From NCBI RefSeq assembly GCF_900696045.1, contig NZ_LR216287.1:2027854-2091853 (forward strand): a stretch of DNA of 64,000 nucleotides, given 5' to 3'. The stretch is from Candidatus Nitrosocosmicus franklandus (GTDB lineage: Archaea; Thermoproteota; Nitrososphaeria; Nitrososphaerales; Nitrososphaeraceae). The notes beneath the pieces were generated by a model. That model saw only the letters and a program-made list of their open reading frames with translations. It was not told where the DNA came from and did no database searches. The position numbers were made by a program, and so were the translations under genes. Shown piece after piece: positions 1-9,101 of this stretch. Position 1 is the stretch's first letter. Each line of letters starts with the position of its first letter.

Positions 1-215
1 CGATAAGTAAAAGGCTTTTGTATGTCTCCCGGTGTTAAAGGTATCAGCGATATATAAGAACCCAAAAGTTTAATGAATGAAACTTAAGGAATTATATCAA
101 AATAATGCCACTTAATATGAATAACTGATTAAAAAGAACGCTAACTAGGTCTTGAAATGGAAGAGGCGCAATTCAAAAATTTCTAGGTTGTGAAATGACT
201 CTTTACTGATCCATC

Positions 216-491
216 TTATCTCATATTGATTTCTCTCTCTATCTCTTTTCCTTTTGCTTTTGAATTTTTTATATCAAATTGTTTCCAAATGCCATTTGTA
301 AAAGTAGAACTAGTAGTGCCTGCATTTGTTTCTAATGAAAATTCTTCTATTGTTTTTCTATATCTTCTCTTTAAGTCATTTGTATGAATCTCCATCATGT
401 TTTCTGTCATGGAGTTTAATGTCCTAATTTTTAATTCATCTCTTCTCCAACTTTGATTTGGTTTCTCTTTTTTATGTAGTAATATCTGCAA
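216..491 (-). CDS. hypothetical protein, 91 aa
   Basis: This is a charged, mostly helical small ORF with no domain I recognise and no signal peptide or membrane segment. It begins MQILLHKKEK and has a Lys/Arg/Glu-rich C-terminus. It stands alone, with no operon partner close on the same strand and no other long frame competing over the same bases. A chance ORF in AT-rich DNA cannot be excluded. Confidence 0.35.
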   Translation of the reverse strand: MQILLHKKEKPNQSWRRDELKIRTLNSMTENMMEIHTNDLKRRYRKTIEEFSLETNAGTTSSTFTNGIWKQFDIKNSKAKGKEIEREINMR

Positions 492-877
492 GAAACCATT
501 TATTTTCTGATATGATATATGATTCGGCTATCGGTTATGGCATATTGGATGGTGTCCTGTAAAAACCTTGTTTTAGGTGTTTCTAAATAAGTCATATGGT
601 CTAATTTACTTCCGCTTATACAGAACTTTATAGTTATGATATCTTAAGCACTAACTATATCTTCCATGAATTATTAGATCTAATTTATGTTATTACTGGT
701 CAACATTAGTATTTTATAGTAACAGATTTTTATCCGCTTCTCATACATTTCACCAGCTTAACATTTCCAATAATGAAATTACTATTGTATAGAATAACAG
801 AGATTTTCCCTTAAAAGAGTGATATGAAATGTCTTTAATATTTAGTTATTTTTCTAGCATGAACAAAATTACAAGTC
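492..877. other. intergenic region, no gene seen
   Basis: About 390 AT-rich bases separate two small hypothetical genes. I see no RNA gene, repeat array or conserved motif beyond ordinary TATA-like stretches that could serve as promoters on either side. Confidence 0.5.
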
Positions 878-1204
878 TTGAATGATGTGAACCATAATAA
901 AGACTATTGTATAATAGATAGGTTGCATATGAAGCCAATTAACGAGACGGTGGCCTGGAAATTATTAAAACCTGTTTGTAGAGAACTTGATGACTTAATC
1001 GAAAGGGAAGAAATTCAATTTCTTTCTGGTCATCATAATGAAAATAATAATACATATGTGTTAAATTTAAAGAGTAAACATTTGCACTTTGCATCAAGAG
1101 GTCTAAGAGATAGCATTGGAGATGTGGCATATGATGAAGGTGCTCTAAGAATCGGATTAAGATCAGCAGGGGTTCCTTTGAACGTCTTTGTTCAACTTGG
1201 ATGA
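878..1204 (+). CDS. hypothetical protein, 108 aa
   Basis: The ORF opens with TTG. An internal ATG at 929, giving a 91-residue protein starting MKPINETVAW, is an equally plausible start. The product looks like a small soluble alpha/beta protein with a well-mixed composition, which favours a real gene over a chance ORF. A 104-aa frame on the other strand (939-1253) is Cys/His/Tyr-rich and looks like a shadow. I do not recognise the family. It converges with the MFS transporter gene downstream. Confidence 0.5.
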   Translation: MNDVNHNKDYCIIDRLHMKPINETVAWKLLKPVCRELDDLIEREEIQFLSGHHNENNNTYVLNLKSKHLHFASRGLRDSIGDVAYDEGALRIGLRSAGVPLNVFVQLG

Positions 1205-1314
1205 AAAAGCAGCAGCTATTAATTTCTGTATTTACTTTTTTATGAGATTTCAACTCTATTATATGTTAAAATCTGTATTTTAGTGTTATCCTACAAAAAA
1301 TTGTTAATTCATTT

Positions 1315-2859
1315 TCATGATTTCCCTATTTTGCTTACTAAAGTATTCAGAGTTCGTTTTCTTAATAATATCATACATGGGAATGATGCTAATGATATAA
1401 TTGTAGCTGTCAAGAAGATCAAGTTATAGGAAAGTGGTGCTGGATAAGATTCTATATTTATTTCTGATGTAATTTCTTGGAATGTTTGCATAAATGTTGA
1501 TGCGATCACAGGTCCAATTGAACTGCCCATCAATACTAGCACAACCGAAATTCCTATAGATACCCCGCTAAATCGATGGGGAGTGTGTTGCAATGTAATA
1601 TTGAAGGCCCCCACCTGAGTAAGAGCCAATCCTGCAGATATCACAACCAAGTTTAATGCAATCGTTAGTTCGTTCACATGGAACAAAAATAAACTGGTAA
1701 AGCCTATTGTGGTAAGGATACTTCCAACTATAATTGGTTTAAAGTTGCCGATTTTTGATACAATAAATCCAGACGAAGGTGCAAATATTAAGAATACTAT
1801 CATGAATGGCAATTGCACCATTGCACTTTGGATGGCATCTCCACCAAATCCATATGGTGTTGGACTAGTTACTAGGATAGGAATGGTTTGATATACCATA
1901 AACATGGTGATACCAAAAACAAGTAAAATGATATTTGATGGGAGTAGTATCTTATCTGTAATTAACTTTAGAGGAATCAAGGGTTCTTTTACCCTCTTCT
2001 CGATCAATACAAATGACATAGTTGAGAGAATAGTCAAAGCAATCAAAGATGCCAAAATTATTCCATCAAGCGATGTAGAATCATGCGATTCGCTATTGAT
2101 GCTTGCAAAGTATGTTATCGTTAATAGAAAAGAGGAAATTGAAAAAGCCAGCGATAGTGCCCCTTTTATGTCAATATGTTGTTTTTCATGAATGTTGGTG
2201 GCATCTGAGGACTTTCTTAAAGTGTTGGAAGAATCCAGTCTTTTTTCGACCTCTGTCGCTTTGATGATCTGTATGTGATCATCATTTCTAATGCGTTTTT
2301 GAATTATGATCCAAAGTATAATTGCAATTGGGATGATAGTAAAGAATGTTGCTTGCCATCCAAAGTTCTTAATAATTGTGCCTCCTATTGCCATACCTAC
2401 AACTGAGCCTGCAGCAAACATGGAACTAAAAATACCTACTCCTATGGCAATCTTTGAAGATGGGAATTGGTCCTTGATTATTCCGAATGCAATTGGAAAC
2501 ATAGAGATACCTATACCTTGTATTACACGCGCCAGAATTAACATGTAAATATTGCTGGAAATTCCGCCTATAGCTATCCCTACTATGTAGATGACGAAAA
2601 TTATTAGAACCATTTTCTTCCTTCCGTAGATATCGGATAGTTTTCCAGCGATAGGAGTCATTACTGCTCCTGAAATCAAATAGGCAGTGAGTATCCACGA
2701 TGATGTACTGTAAGAAATATCAAACTCTTTTATTATGTCACCAATAGCAGGTAATAACATCGTTTCGCCGTACATTGTGATAAGGATGGTTGAACCCAGT
2801 ATCGCAAGAGTAATCCATGTCGATACGTGTATTCTCTCTGAGGATTCTGAATTTTTCAT
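1315..2859 (-). CDS. MFS drug/proton antiporter, DHA2-like (14 TM)
   Basis: This is a 514-residue, strongly hydrophobic protein whose segment count fits the 14-helix DHA2 (EmrB/QacA-like) branch of the major facilitator superfamily. MFS motif A, GKLSDIYGRKKM, sits at about residues 72-83 between helices 2 and 3. RVIQGIG at 111-117 matches motif B, and a glycine-rich motif C-like stretch (GSVVGMAIGG) lies near 151-160, typical of drug/proton antiporters. A hydrophilic loop spans about 188-235. The gene lies 51 bp downstream of the interrupted nucleotide-sugar dehydrogenase on the same strand. The TetR regulator diverges from that pair, an arrangement typical of a locally regulated efflux operon. 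The exported substrate cannot be told from sequence. Confidence 0.9.
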   Translation of the reverse strand: MKNSESSERIHVSTWITLAILGSTILITMYGETMLLPAIGDIIKEFDISYSTSSWILTAYLISGAVMTPIAGKLSDIYGRKKMVLIIFVIYIVGIAIGGISSNIYMLILARVIQGIGISMFPIAFGIIKDQFPSSKIAIGVGIFSSMFAAGSVVGMAIGGTIIKNFGWQATFFTIIPIAIILWIIIQKRIRNDDHIQIIKATEVEKRLDSSNTLRKSSDATNIHEKQHIDIKGALSLAFSISSFLLTITYFASINSESHDSTSLDGIILASLIALTILSTMSFVLIEKRVKEPLIPLKLITDKILLPSNIILLVFGITMFMVYQTIPILVTSPTPYGFGGDAIQSAMVQLPFMIVFLIFAPSSGFIVSKIGNFKPIIVGSILTTIGFTSLFLFHVNELTIALNLVVISAGLALTQVGAFNITLQHTPHRFSGVSIGISVVLVLMGSSIGPVIASTFMQTFQEITSEINIESYPAPLSYNLIFLTATIISLASFPCMILLRKRTLNTLVSKIGKS

Positions 2860-2910
2860 TGAATAGTAACCTGTAAATAATGAATTCGAAATTATGTTGT
2901 TAAAAAGAAT

Positions 2911-4071
2911 TTAGATTGCTGGTATGGTAATTTCTTTATCCTTTAGCTTTATGTATTGTCTATAGTCTTCATCTATCTCCATTGCTGCTTGTAAAATCTT
3001 GCTCTTTATTGTGTTTGATGAATTGATAAACATCTTTGTATCTTTGGGTAGGCAGTGACCTCCTATTCCATCTCTTGGTTCTAGTATCTCAACATTCCAT
3101 TTGGTGTTAAGAGATTCCCTCAACTCTGGAAAGCTTATGCCATTTGATTTACAGTAAAGATACAGTTCTTCTGCAAATGCTATCTGAAGGTATCTATGTG
3201 CGTTTTCAATTATTTTTGTTAATTCAGCTACTTCAACTGAAGATACTGGATGCATTGGTATACCTAGGCTTCTTTTTTTGTTTAATTTAGTAGTAATAGA
3301 GCTTGAAGTTTTTGTTTTGCTTTTTGCTTCCAAAGTTGTTGCTACTGACAAAGAGTTGTCTACCATTGTGGAGGAGGATGGTGATGAGGATGGTGATGAA
3401 GATGCATTTGGCATCATTGTTACTGCTTTATCTTCTTTGTCGAGTAGTCTTCCATCATAAAAGTTGAGTCCATGTTGCAGACAACATCTACTAACACCAC
3501 CTATTATTCGCAGCTGATTGACACCGTGAATGTCTTCTTCTAATGCATACCACCTGTGAGGTGCATGTACTACGTGAAGTCTGTGATCTAATTTCTCAAA
3601 TACTCTTTTTGATGTGCCTTTTGGAATTGTACTTTCAATTGATATGAGTGCACCGGTCTTTGCTTCCCTTGATATCTTTTCTACAACTGACATTAATCCC
3701 TCTACTTGGGGTGAGAACATGTCATCTGGTCTGTGTGTAGAAACACAGATAATAAGTACGTCAAAGTCACCAAAGTTTGTAGCAGGTTTTATCCCATATT
3801 TTGATTCAGCTGACTACATGGCTTTTTGATTAATATCGTAACCATAGGTATCAAATCCATGTTCTTTAACATATTTTGCAACTGGAAGACCAAGTTGACC
3901 AAGGCCGATAATAACTACCCTCCTTGGCTTAAATAAATATTGATTACTGCTTTGGGCAGGTTTATTTTTAAGAATAGATTGATCAATTTTACTAAGATTG
4001 TTATTATTTTTATTTAGCTCAAAACGCATTTCGTCTAAAGCTTTAATATTTTTTGTAGACATCGAATTCAT
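2911..4071 (-). pseudogene. UDP-glucose/GDP-mannose dehydrogenase family, interrupted by in-frame TAG
   Basis: The frame runs 386 codons from ATG at 4071, but codon 86 is TAG (3814-3816). It therefore appears as an 85-aa N-terminal piece and a 269-aa C-terminal piece in the same frame. The first holds the Rossmann glycine motif GLGQLG (residues 56-61). The second holds the Lys/Asn helix (KIIENAHRYLQIAFAEE) and the catalytic-Cys motif GIGGHCLPKD (Cys about 340 of the full frame). The bases between the pieces still translate sensibly (FDVLIICVSTHRPDD), so only one base need have changed. A Ser/Thr-rich insert of about 45 residues (about 222-267) is unusual for this family. Intact relatives oxidise nucleotide sugars to uronates for glycans. 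It is either a recent pseudogene or a sequencing error. Confidence 0.8.
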
Positions 4072-4105
4072 ACATTATCTTAAAATTACTCATTAATAAA
4101 TTAAA

Positions 4106-4117
4106 CTGACTGGTCAG
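4106..4117. promoter_or_regulatory. candidate TetR-family operator (CTGACTGGTCAG)
   Basis: This is an inverted repeat with 5-bp arms, CTGAC-TG-GTCAG, in the 287-bp region between the divergent dehydrogenase and TetR genes. It is 35 bp upstream of the dehydrogenase start. Its size and place suit an operator for the neighbouring TetR protein, but this is inference from position. Confidence 0.4.
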
Positions 4118-4358
4118 ACAGGTTTATTAATATCTTAATCGGTACATTTTGTAATGCATATAATGGATTGTATGATGTATTTTGGATTGCTTTCAATGAC
4201 CATGTCTATAGATAGAGATTTTGTATTTTCTTCGTTCGATAGATGTAATTATGATCCTTCAAAGTCCGTTGTTAACAATTTATCTAATACGAACTTCATC
4301 TAATCGTGAGGACGCAAATTATACTGTTGGTAAATGAAATAATAAGATAAATGGGTGA

Positions 4359-4979
4359 TTGTTTTTGTGTCCAAAGGTTACATCTCAACACAGAGAGGAA
4401 ATAAGGGGAAGAATCCTTCAATCTGCAATAGAGTGTTTTTCTAAAAACGGATTTGACAGGACAAGAATGGATGAAATATCGTTATCTGCAGATGTAAGTA
4501 AGGGTACTTTATACAACTATTTTAACAGCAAGGAGGATTTGTTTCATGCCTTATGTGATGATAGTCTTGAGTTGTTGAAGATACAATTGGATAAATTATT
4601 TATTAGTAGCAAAAATGACCTAATTTCTAATGCTGAGTTATTCTACGAAAACTTTCAGAAAATTCAGAAGGCGGGAACTACCGAGGTTTTTTTTGAAGCT
4701 ATATCAGAATCTCCACGTAATCCAAAATTACAAGAAATCTTGTTTAGGCATAGGATGAAAATTTTTAAGGTTGTCGAAAATTATTTACAACTTCAAATAG
4801 AAAAGGGATTTTTACGAGGTGATACAAATATAGAATTCGTCGCCTCTGGTTTGGTTTCTTTATTTGATGGTATTAGTGCCGGAAGCTTGTTGGGGATGCC
4901 TGAGGAATTTAATAAAAAGGTATGGGCAGTAACAATTAGAACAATTCTATCAACACTTCAAAAACACCAAACTAATTGA
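4359..4979 (+). CDS. TetR/AcrR-family transcriptional regulator
   Basis: The 206-residue protein has a standard N-terminal TetR helix-turn-helix at about 37-60: MDEISLSADVSKGTLYNYF followed by NSKEDLF. The C-terminal ligand-binding and dimerisation part is helical and variable, as usual. The start shown is TTG; codons slightly downstream are also possible. It diverges from the dehydrogenase-MFS pair, so it probably represses that efflux unit, perhaps through the inverted repeat at 4106-4117. The inducer cannot be predicted. Confidence 0.87.
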   Translation: MFLCPKVTSQHREEIRGRILQSAIECFSKNGFDRTRMDEISLSADVSKGTLYNYFNSKEDLFHALCDDSLELLKIQLDKLFISSKNDLISNAELFYENFQKIQKAGTTEVFFEAISESPRNPKLQEILFRHRMKIFKVVENYLQLQIEKGFLRGDTNIEFVASGLVSLFDGISAGSLLGMPEEFNKKVWAVTIRTILSTLQKHQTN

Positions 4980-5057
4980 ATGAATTTCAAACAGTTGCAT
5001 TACAGCTAATCTTTCATTCTCCTATAATTTATATCTGATCGACTAGGTATACTTGAT

Positions 5058-5570
5058 GTGTCCTTACTACCGTTTAAGAATAAGGTCCCAAAAATAAATT
5101 CTGACTGTTTTGTCGCACCAAATTCAATGGTAATTGGAGATGTAGAAATAGGTTCTCTATCATCTGTATGGTTTGGGACTATTGTAAGAGGAGATGTACA
5201 TTATATCCGAGTTGGATCTAGCACCAATATTCAGGATAATAGTGTGGTACATGTGACTTCTAACAAATATCCTACAATAATTGGAAATAATGTTACCGTC
5301 GGACATTCTGTTACATTGCATGGTTGTTCGATTTCTGACAATTCATTGATTGGAATTGGGTCTGTGATCATGGATCAATGCGAAGTAGGAGAGTGGTCAA
5401 TAGTGGCAGCAGGTTCCATGGTTAAACCTAATACCAAAATACCCTCTGGAAAATTGTGGGGTGGGCTTCCAGCAAAAGAAATCCGTGACATAAGTGAAGA
5501 GGAGAAAGATTGGATAAGGAATTTGTCAAATCATTATGTTGAATTATCAAAACAGTATTTGAGTATATAA
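5058..5570 (+). CDS. gamma-carbonic anhydrase-like hexapeptide-repeat protein
   Basis: The 170-residue left-handed beta-helix protein opens with GTG (MSLLPFKNK). Hexapeptide repeats run from about 20 to 130. Three histidines sit where the gamma-class zinc ligands belong: His65 (SVVHV), His83 and His88 (VGHSVTLHG). The compact length and His spacing resemble CamH-type proteins rather than the longer Cam enzyme, and no acidic proton-shuttle loop is evident. A role in CO2/bicarbonate interconversion fits an autotroph, but many members have no shown activity. It stands alone, 78 bp after the TetR gene. Confidence 0.85.
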   Translation: MSLLPFKNKVPKINSDCFVAPNSMVIGDVEIGSLSSVWFGTIVRGDVHYIRVGSSTNIQDNSVVHVTSNKYPTIIGNNVTVGHSVTLHGCSISDNSLIGIGSVIMDQCEVGEWSIVAAGSMVKPNTKIPSGKLWGGLPAKEIRDISEEEKDWIRNLSNHYVELSKQYLSI

Positions 5571-5968
5571 TTCCCTTCGCTATCATAATTCTGACGTAAA
5601 TACGCGCTATTTGAGACAAAATGTTATCCTGATGTATATTATCCAATATCGATTGAATATGATTTAGTTTTATTTCTACAATTTCTTTAACTTCAAGTTT
5701 TTTAATCATCTTTAATTCTTATTTTCATTCTAAATTTTTGTTCTATTGTTTTAGAGACAACTTTTCCATTATTTATCTGGAATTTTCGCATATATTGAAG
5801 TAAGCATATATTGAAGTAATCTAGTATTGAATGATTTCTAATAGAATTTGTTTATGCAATTATAAGAGATGTTTTTATTCCTAGCTTTTTTACTAAACAT
5901 CATGTTGTACCATTAATGAAGTAATGAGTTATCAAACTGCTTTATGACATAAAGTTGATTCTTCCCTG
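5571..5968. other. intergenic region, no gene seen
   Basis: About 400 AT-rich bases precede the secreted repeat protein. A short direct repeat (catatattgaagtaa) occurs twice near 5788-5820. I see no RNA gene. A reverse-strand ORF that overlaps the carbonic-anhydrase gene and runs in here looks like a shadow. Confidence 0.45.
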
Positions 5969-6643
5969 ATGATGAAGATTATACCATTTAATCTACTATC
6001 GATTTTTTTAGTGGTGGTAATATCAGGTACAATAACGACAACATTCATTGGTCAAGATGTGTTTGCTCAAAAGTCAGGCGGATCTAGTGGATTAAACTTC
6101 GATATTAATAGTCTGTTTGGAAGTGGCAGCGAAGGCTTTAGTTTCGATCAAATATTCCCCTTTGGCCAGTCTAGCTCTTCTGGTTCATCAGACGATGAGT
6201 CATCCGACAATGGAGATTCTTCTAGTTCAGATGAATCAACTGTAACTGATCCTCTTGGAGGAATTGATCTAGTATTTCCCTTAAACAGTGGTAATACCCC
6301 ACAAACTCAAACAACGCCATCAGAAGATGAGGATGCATCCAGCTCAAGCGACGATGAAAGTGCATCCAGCTCAAGCGACGATGAAAGTGCATCCAGCTCA
6401 AGCGACGATGAAAGTGCATCCAGCTCAAGCGACGATGAAAGTGCATCCAGCTCAAGCGACGATGAAAGTGCATCCAGCTCAAGCGACGATGAAAGTGCAT
6501 CCAGCTCAAGCGACGATGAAAGTGCATCCAGCTCAAGCGACGATGAAAGTGCATCCAGCTCAAGCGACGATGAAAGTGCATCCAGCTCAAGCGACGATGA
6601 AAGTGCATCCAGCTCAAGCGACGATGAAAGTGCATCCAGCTGA
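5969..6643 (+). CDS. secreted Ser/Asp-repeat protein, truncated by TGA in the repeats
   Basis: The N-terminus is a clear Sec signal (residues 1-34, hydrophobic core LLSIFLVVVISG, likely cleavage after VFA). A Ser/Gly/Asp-rich region follows, then tandem nonapeptides ESASSSSDD from about residue 121. TGA at 6641-6643 stops translation after 224 residues. Changing that one base (TGA to TCA, as in every other unit) would extend the frame to TAA at 6986-6988, for 339 residues ending in three 16-residue repeats. The acidic serine repeats recall Ser-Asp stalks of cell-surface proteins and would be highly charged and disordered. No enzyme domain is seen. A surface or matrix role is inference. Confidence 0.75.
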   Translation: MMKIIPFNLLSIFLVVVISGTITTTFIGQDVFAQKSGGSSGLNFDINSLFGSGSEGFSFDQIFPFGQSSSSGSSDDESSDNGDSSSSDESTVTDPLGGIDLVFPLNSGNTPQTQTTPSEDEDASSSSDDESASSSSDDESASSSSDDESASSSSDDESASSSSDDESASSSSDDESASSSSDDESASSSSDDESASSSSDDESASSSSDDESASSSSDDESASS

Positions 6644-6814
6644 AGCGACGATGAAAGTGCATCCAGCTCAAGCGACGATGAAAGTGCATCCAGCTCAAGC
6701 GACGATGAAAGTGCATCCAGCTCAAGCGACGATGAAAGTGCATCCAGCTCAAGCGACGATGAAAGTGCATCCAGCTCAAGCGACGATGAAAGTGCATCCA
6801 GCTCAAGCGACGAT
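6329..6814 (+). repeat. 27-bp tandem repeat, 18 units
   Basis: The unit is GAAAGTGCATCCAGCTCAAG plus CGACGAT, encoding ESASSSSDD. The first unit (6329) differs at its start; the next 17 (6356-6814) are otherwise identical apart from the C-to-G change making TGA at 6641. Near-perfect identity at the DNA level points to recent expansion or homogenisation. Confidence 0.95.
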
Positions 6815-6988
6815 GACTCTAGAATGATCGCTCCACAGAGTGGCTCATCTACTAGTACAGAAACAGGAAAACCAGTCGCTCCACAGAGTGGCTCATCTAC
6901 TAGTACAGAAACAGGAAAACCAGTCGCTCCACAGAGTGGCTCATCTACTAGTACAGAAACAGGAAAACCAGTCGCTCCACAGAGTTAA
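6644..6988 (+). pseudogene. detached C-terminal tail of the Ser/Asp-repeat protein
   Basis: This is the in-frame continuation after the TGA: six more ESASSSSDD units, then three copies of a 16-residue unit beginning APQSGSSTSTETGKPV and a final partial copy before TAA. It has no start codon of its own that makes sense, so it is expressed only if the TGA is read through or reverted. Confidence 0.65.
6830..6985 (+). repeat. 48-bp tandem repeat, 3 units plus partial
   Basis: Identical 48-bp units start at 6830, 6878 and 6926, with a 12-bp partial at 6974. Each encodes a Ser/Thr/Pro-containing 16-mer, a possible wall-spanning or glycosylated stalk at the end of the full-length protein. Confidence 0.9.
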
Positions 6989-7191
6989 TTAACTTACCTC
7001 TGTTGGGAAATTAAAGATTAGATCTAAATTCTAGTTTACTATATCCAATTTTTTTCTTGAAATTATCTTAAATTGATAGGAACTTTCAAAAATGCTTTCG
7101 ATCTTGTAATTATTGCATAGTAGTTTATTTTGTTAGTTTTCGTCTAAAGGACGTGGTCTATTCTTGCTATCCTAGCTCTACAGAAAGAAAA

Positions 7192-7410
7192 TCATCTATA
7201 CTCGAATATTTTTCTGATGTCTTCTTGCAATGCCTTGTACCTGTCTAATCTAGCTCTATCTTCTTCTGTGGATGGAATATTCTCCAATAATTTTCGTTGT
7301 TCTCTTTCAGTCATACATTCTACCGAATTTATTAGATCTACAAGCTCTGACTTTGAAAGTTCAATTGTTAATATACCATACTCCTTGTTCATTTTAACAA
7401 TTTTTGGCAT
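7192..7410 (-). CDS. hypothetical protein, 72 aa
   Basis: A small, highly charged, helical protein (MPKIVKMNKEYG start; ends KIFEYR). The central part, SKSELVDLINSVECMTEREQ, looks like an amphipathic coiled-coil segment. I do not recognise the family. The balanced composition favours this strand over the overlapping plus-strand frame. It has no close co-directional neighbour. Confidence 0.5.
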   Translation of the reverse strand: MPKIVKMNKEYGILTIELSKSELVDLINSVECMTEREQRKLLENIPSTEEDRARLDRYKALQEDIRKIFEYR

Positions 7411-7704
7411 AAAAATAAAAAATTGTCAGATTAATATGTTTTAAAATAATACCAAACTAAATCTTAAAGAAATATAAATAACTTGGCCAATCTGCTTTCG
7501 TTGGCTTGATAAAACAACTTCCAACTTATGTGTTATTTTTTTATCTTAAATCATGATTACGACTAGAATAAATCTATCCTTACGTTGCTATTTAAATTAT
7601 TTATCCACGTAACAACCATACTCTCAAGACTTTTCATAGCTAACGATCGTTGTTAAGATCATTGTAAAATTGTTACAAGTATTTATATCATCCATGCATG
7701 AAGA

Positions 7705-8382
7705 TCAAATCAGTTTTAGACTTATTTCTTCCCCATATCCGATAGGAACGGTTACGGATTGAACCTCTTTTTTTGCTCTAACATGATTTACATACTCGTC
7801 CATTGATGTCTTGTAATCCTCTGGTAGCAAAATATTATCTGTTACAATTAATCCGCCTTTTCTCACTAGTGGGAATACCAACTCAAAGTATCTTATCAAA
7901 TTTTCCTTATCTGCATCCAAAAAAACAAAGTCAAACGGTATATTTTTCCAGATTTTATCATTCGATATCTTTTCTGGGATGTGATCAAGAATATCTAAAG
8001 CATTCCCCTCAGCAATTTCTATCAAATTGATAACTCCTGCATCTTCAAAATTTTTTTTTGCTCTTTTAATTTTAGACGGACTTTTTTCTACCGTAAGAAT
8101 GCTTCTTTCTAAATTGTATAATCGTTCTTTATTCTGCACTAGAGTGAGGGCCATCCATAAAGTAGAGTACCCAACTGATGTTCCTATCTCTAAAATCCTG
8201 TTACAATTAATAGCCGTAAGTAATATGTTAAGGAACTTGCCAGTATCATTGGTAATAGCTAACATGGAGTCTTCATGAGAAATGTTTACCCTGCCCGAAC
8301 GTTCCAATTCTGATTGTGATTCCAGCTGAGACAGGATCCGAAAAATTCGAGTATGAGGCGATATTGTATCAGAATTTGTCAT
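7705..8382 (-). CDS. SAM-dependent O-methyltransferase (catechol/caffeoyl-CoA OMT family)
   Basis: The 225-residue Rossmann methyltransferase carries SAM motif I ILEIGTSVGYSTLWMA at about 63-78 and FLDADKENL at about 154-162, the metal-binding Asp motif of class I-like O-methyltransferases. A second metal-site Asp-Asn pair (VTDN) lies near 186. It probably uses Mg2+ to methylate a hydroxylated aromatic or similar small molecule; the substrate is unknown. Length matches the family. A complete IS element begins 52 bp upstream of its ATG and may have displaced distal promoter elements. Confidence 0.88.
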   Translation of the reverse strand: MTNSDTISPHTRIFRILSQLESQSELERSGRVNISHEDSMLAITNDTGKFLNILLTAINCNRILEIGTSVGYSTLWMALTLVQNKERLYNLERSILTVEKSPSKIKRAKKNFEDAGVINLIEIAEGNALDILDHIPEKISNDKIWKNIPFDFVFLDADKENLIRYFELVFPLVRKGGLIVTDNILLPEDYKTSMDEYVNHVRAKKEVQSVTVPIGYGEEISLKLI

Positions 8383-8434
8383 TTATTATAATTATTATTA
8401 TTACCGATATTAAAAGGGACTTCCCAGAGTTTTC

Positions 8435-9101
8435 GGCTCTGTTCATTTAACGATAAACCTATAGCTTGAAGATGTCCTATTTCTTTTATGATTAGCAGAA
8501 ACAGAACACCTTCAAGGTATGTGTATTATGGCTTACATTTGTACTTTTCAGGTTTATCTTTAAGAAAAGCCTCGGAAAGATTGTCTCAGATGTATAAAAG
8601 AAACCATGTCTCCATCTGGAATTGGATTCAAAAATACAGGCCTCAAAAATTGAAAGCATCAAGAAGAAGAATTCTAGAATATATTGTAGACGAGACAATG
8701 TTGAAGGTAGGGTCAGAATACATCTGGCTTTGGGTGGCGATAGAGCCTGCAAACAGACAGATCCTCGCACTTTCTATATCCAAAGAGAGAAACATGTTTG
8801 TTGCAGAAAGATATCTTTCTAATTTGATCAAAGTTCATGGAAAGCACCCAGTTTCTACAGATGGTGGGACTTGGTATCCCATGGCTTGTCAGTTTCTCAA
8901 ACTCGATCACCATATTCATTCCTCTTACGAGAAAAGTGTAATCGAAAGAACGATGCAATATATCAAGGATAGAACCGAAAGTTTCGATGATTACTTTCCT
9001 TGTAGAATAAAGAACTGCAAGTTAAAGCATGTACGGAATTGGCTGCGGCTCTTTGTAGACTATCATAACAATGAAATAAAACATGTTAACTGAACAGAGC
9101 C
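8435..9101 (+). mobile_element. IS6-like insertion sequence, copy 1 (667 bp)
   Basis: The element is bounded by perfect 11-bp inverted termini GGCTCTGTTCA (8435-8445) and TGAACAGAGCC (9091-9101), with further matches inward (TTAAC). It is flanked by an 8-bp target duplication GAGTTTTC at 8427-8434 and 9102-9109. It holds one transposase gene filling most of its length. Small size, single DDE gene and 8-bp duplication agree with the IS6 family. A second copy of exactly the same length lies at 30995-31661. Confidence 0.95.
8488..9093 (+). CDS. IS6-like DDE transposase, copy 1
   Basis: The 201-residue transposase has an N-terminal HTH-like region (SGLSLRKASERL near 25-36) followed by an RNase H-fold core. 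Acidic residues at the expected DDE places are in IVDETMLK (about 68), VSTDGGTWYP (about 123) and VIERTMQYIKDRTE (about 152). It is intact and ends a few bases before the right terminal repeat. It differs from the copy at 31003-31608 at about 41 of 201 positions, so the two insertions are not immediate duplicates of each other. Confidence 0.92.
   Translation: MISRNRTPSRYVYYGLHLYFSGLSLRKASERLSQMYKRNHVSIWNWIQKYRPQKLKASRRRILEYIVDETMLKVGSEYIWLWVAIEPANRQILALSISKERNMFVAERYLSNLIKVHGKHPVSTDGGTWYPMACQFLKLDHHIHSSYEKSVIERTMQYIKDRTESFDDYFPCRIKNCKLKHVRNWLRLFVDYHNNEIKHVN

Noticed and set aside
3814-3816. TAG read as pyrrolysine
   Set aside because: The family does not need a non-standard residue here, no pyl genes are in view, and the lineage is not known to use pyrrolysine. 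A point mutation or sequence error is simpler.
6641-6643. TGA read as selenocysteine
   Set aside because: The residue is Ser in all other units and nothing suggests a selenocysteine insertion element.
6329-6814. 27-bp repeats as a CRISPR array
   Set aside because: The units abut without spacers and are codon-phased within a protein gene.
6222-6827. Two long ORFs (reverse 194 aa, forward 179 aa) across the 27-bp repeat
   Set aside because: They translate the same repeat in other frames (SWMHFHRRL and MKVHPAQAT). The ESASSSSDD frame has a signal peptide and sensible flanks, so these are shadows.
7642-7651. Perfect 10-bp palindrome AACGATCGTT
   Set aside because: It lies downstream of the nearest gene rather than in a promoter and may be chance; no second copy noticed.
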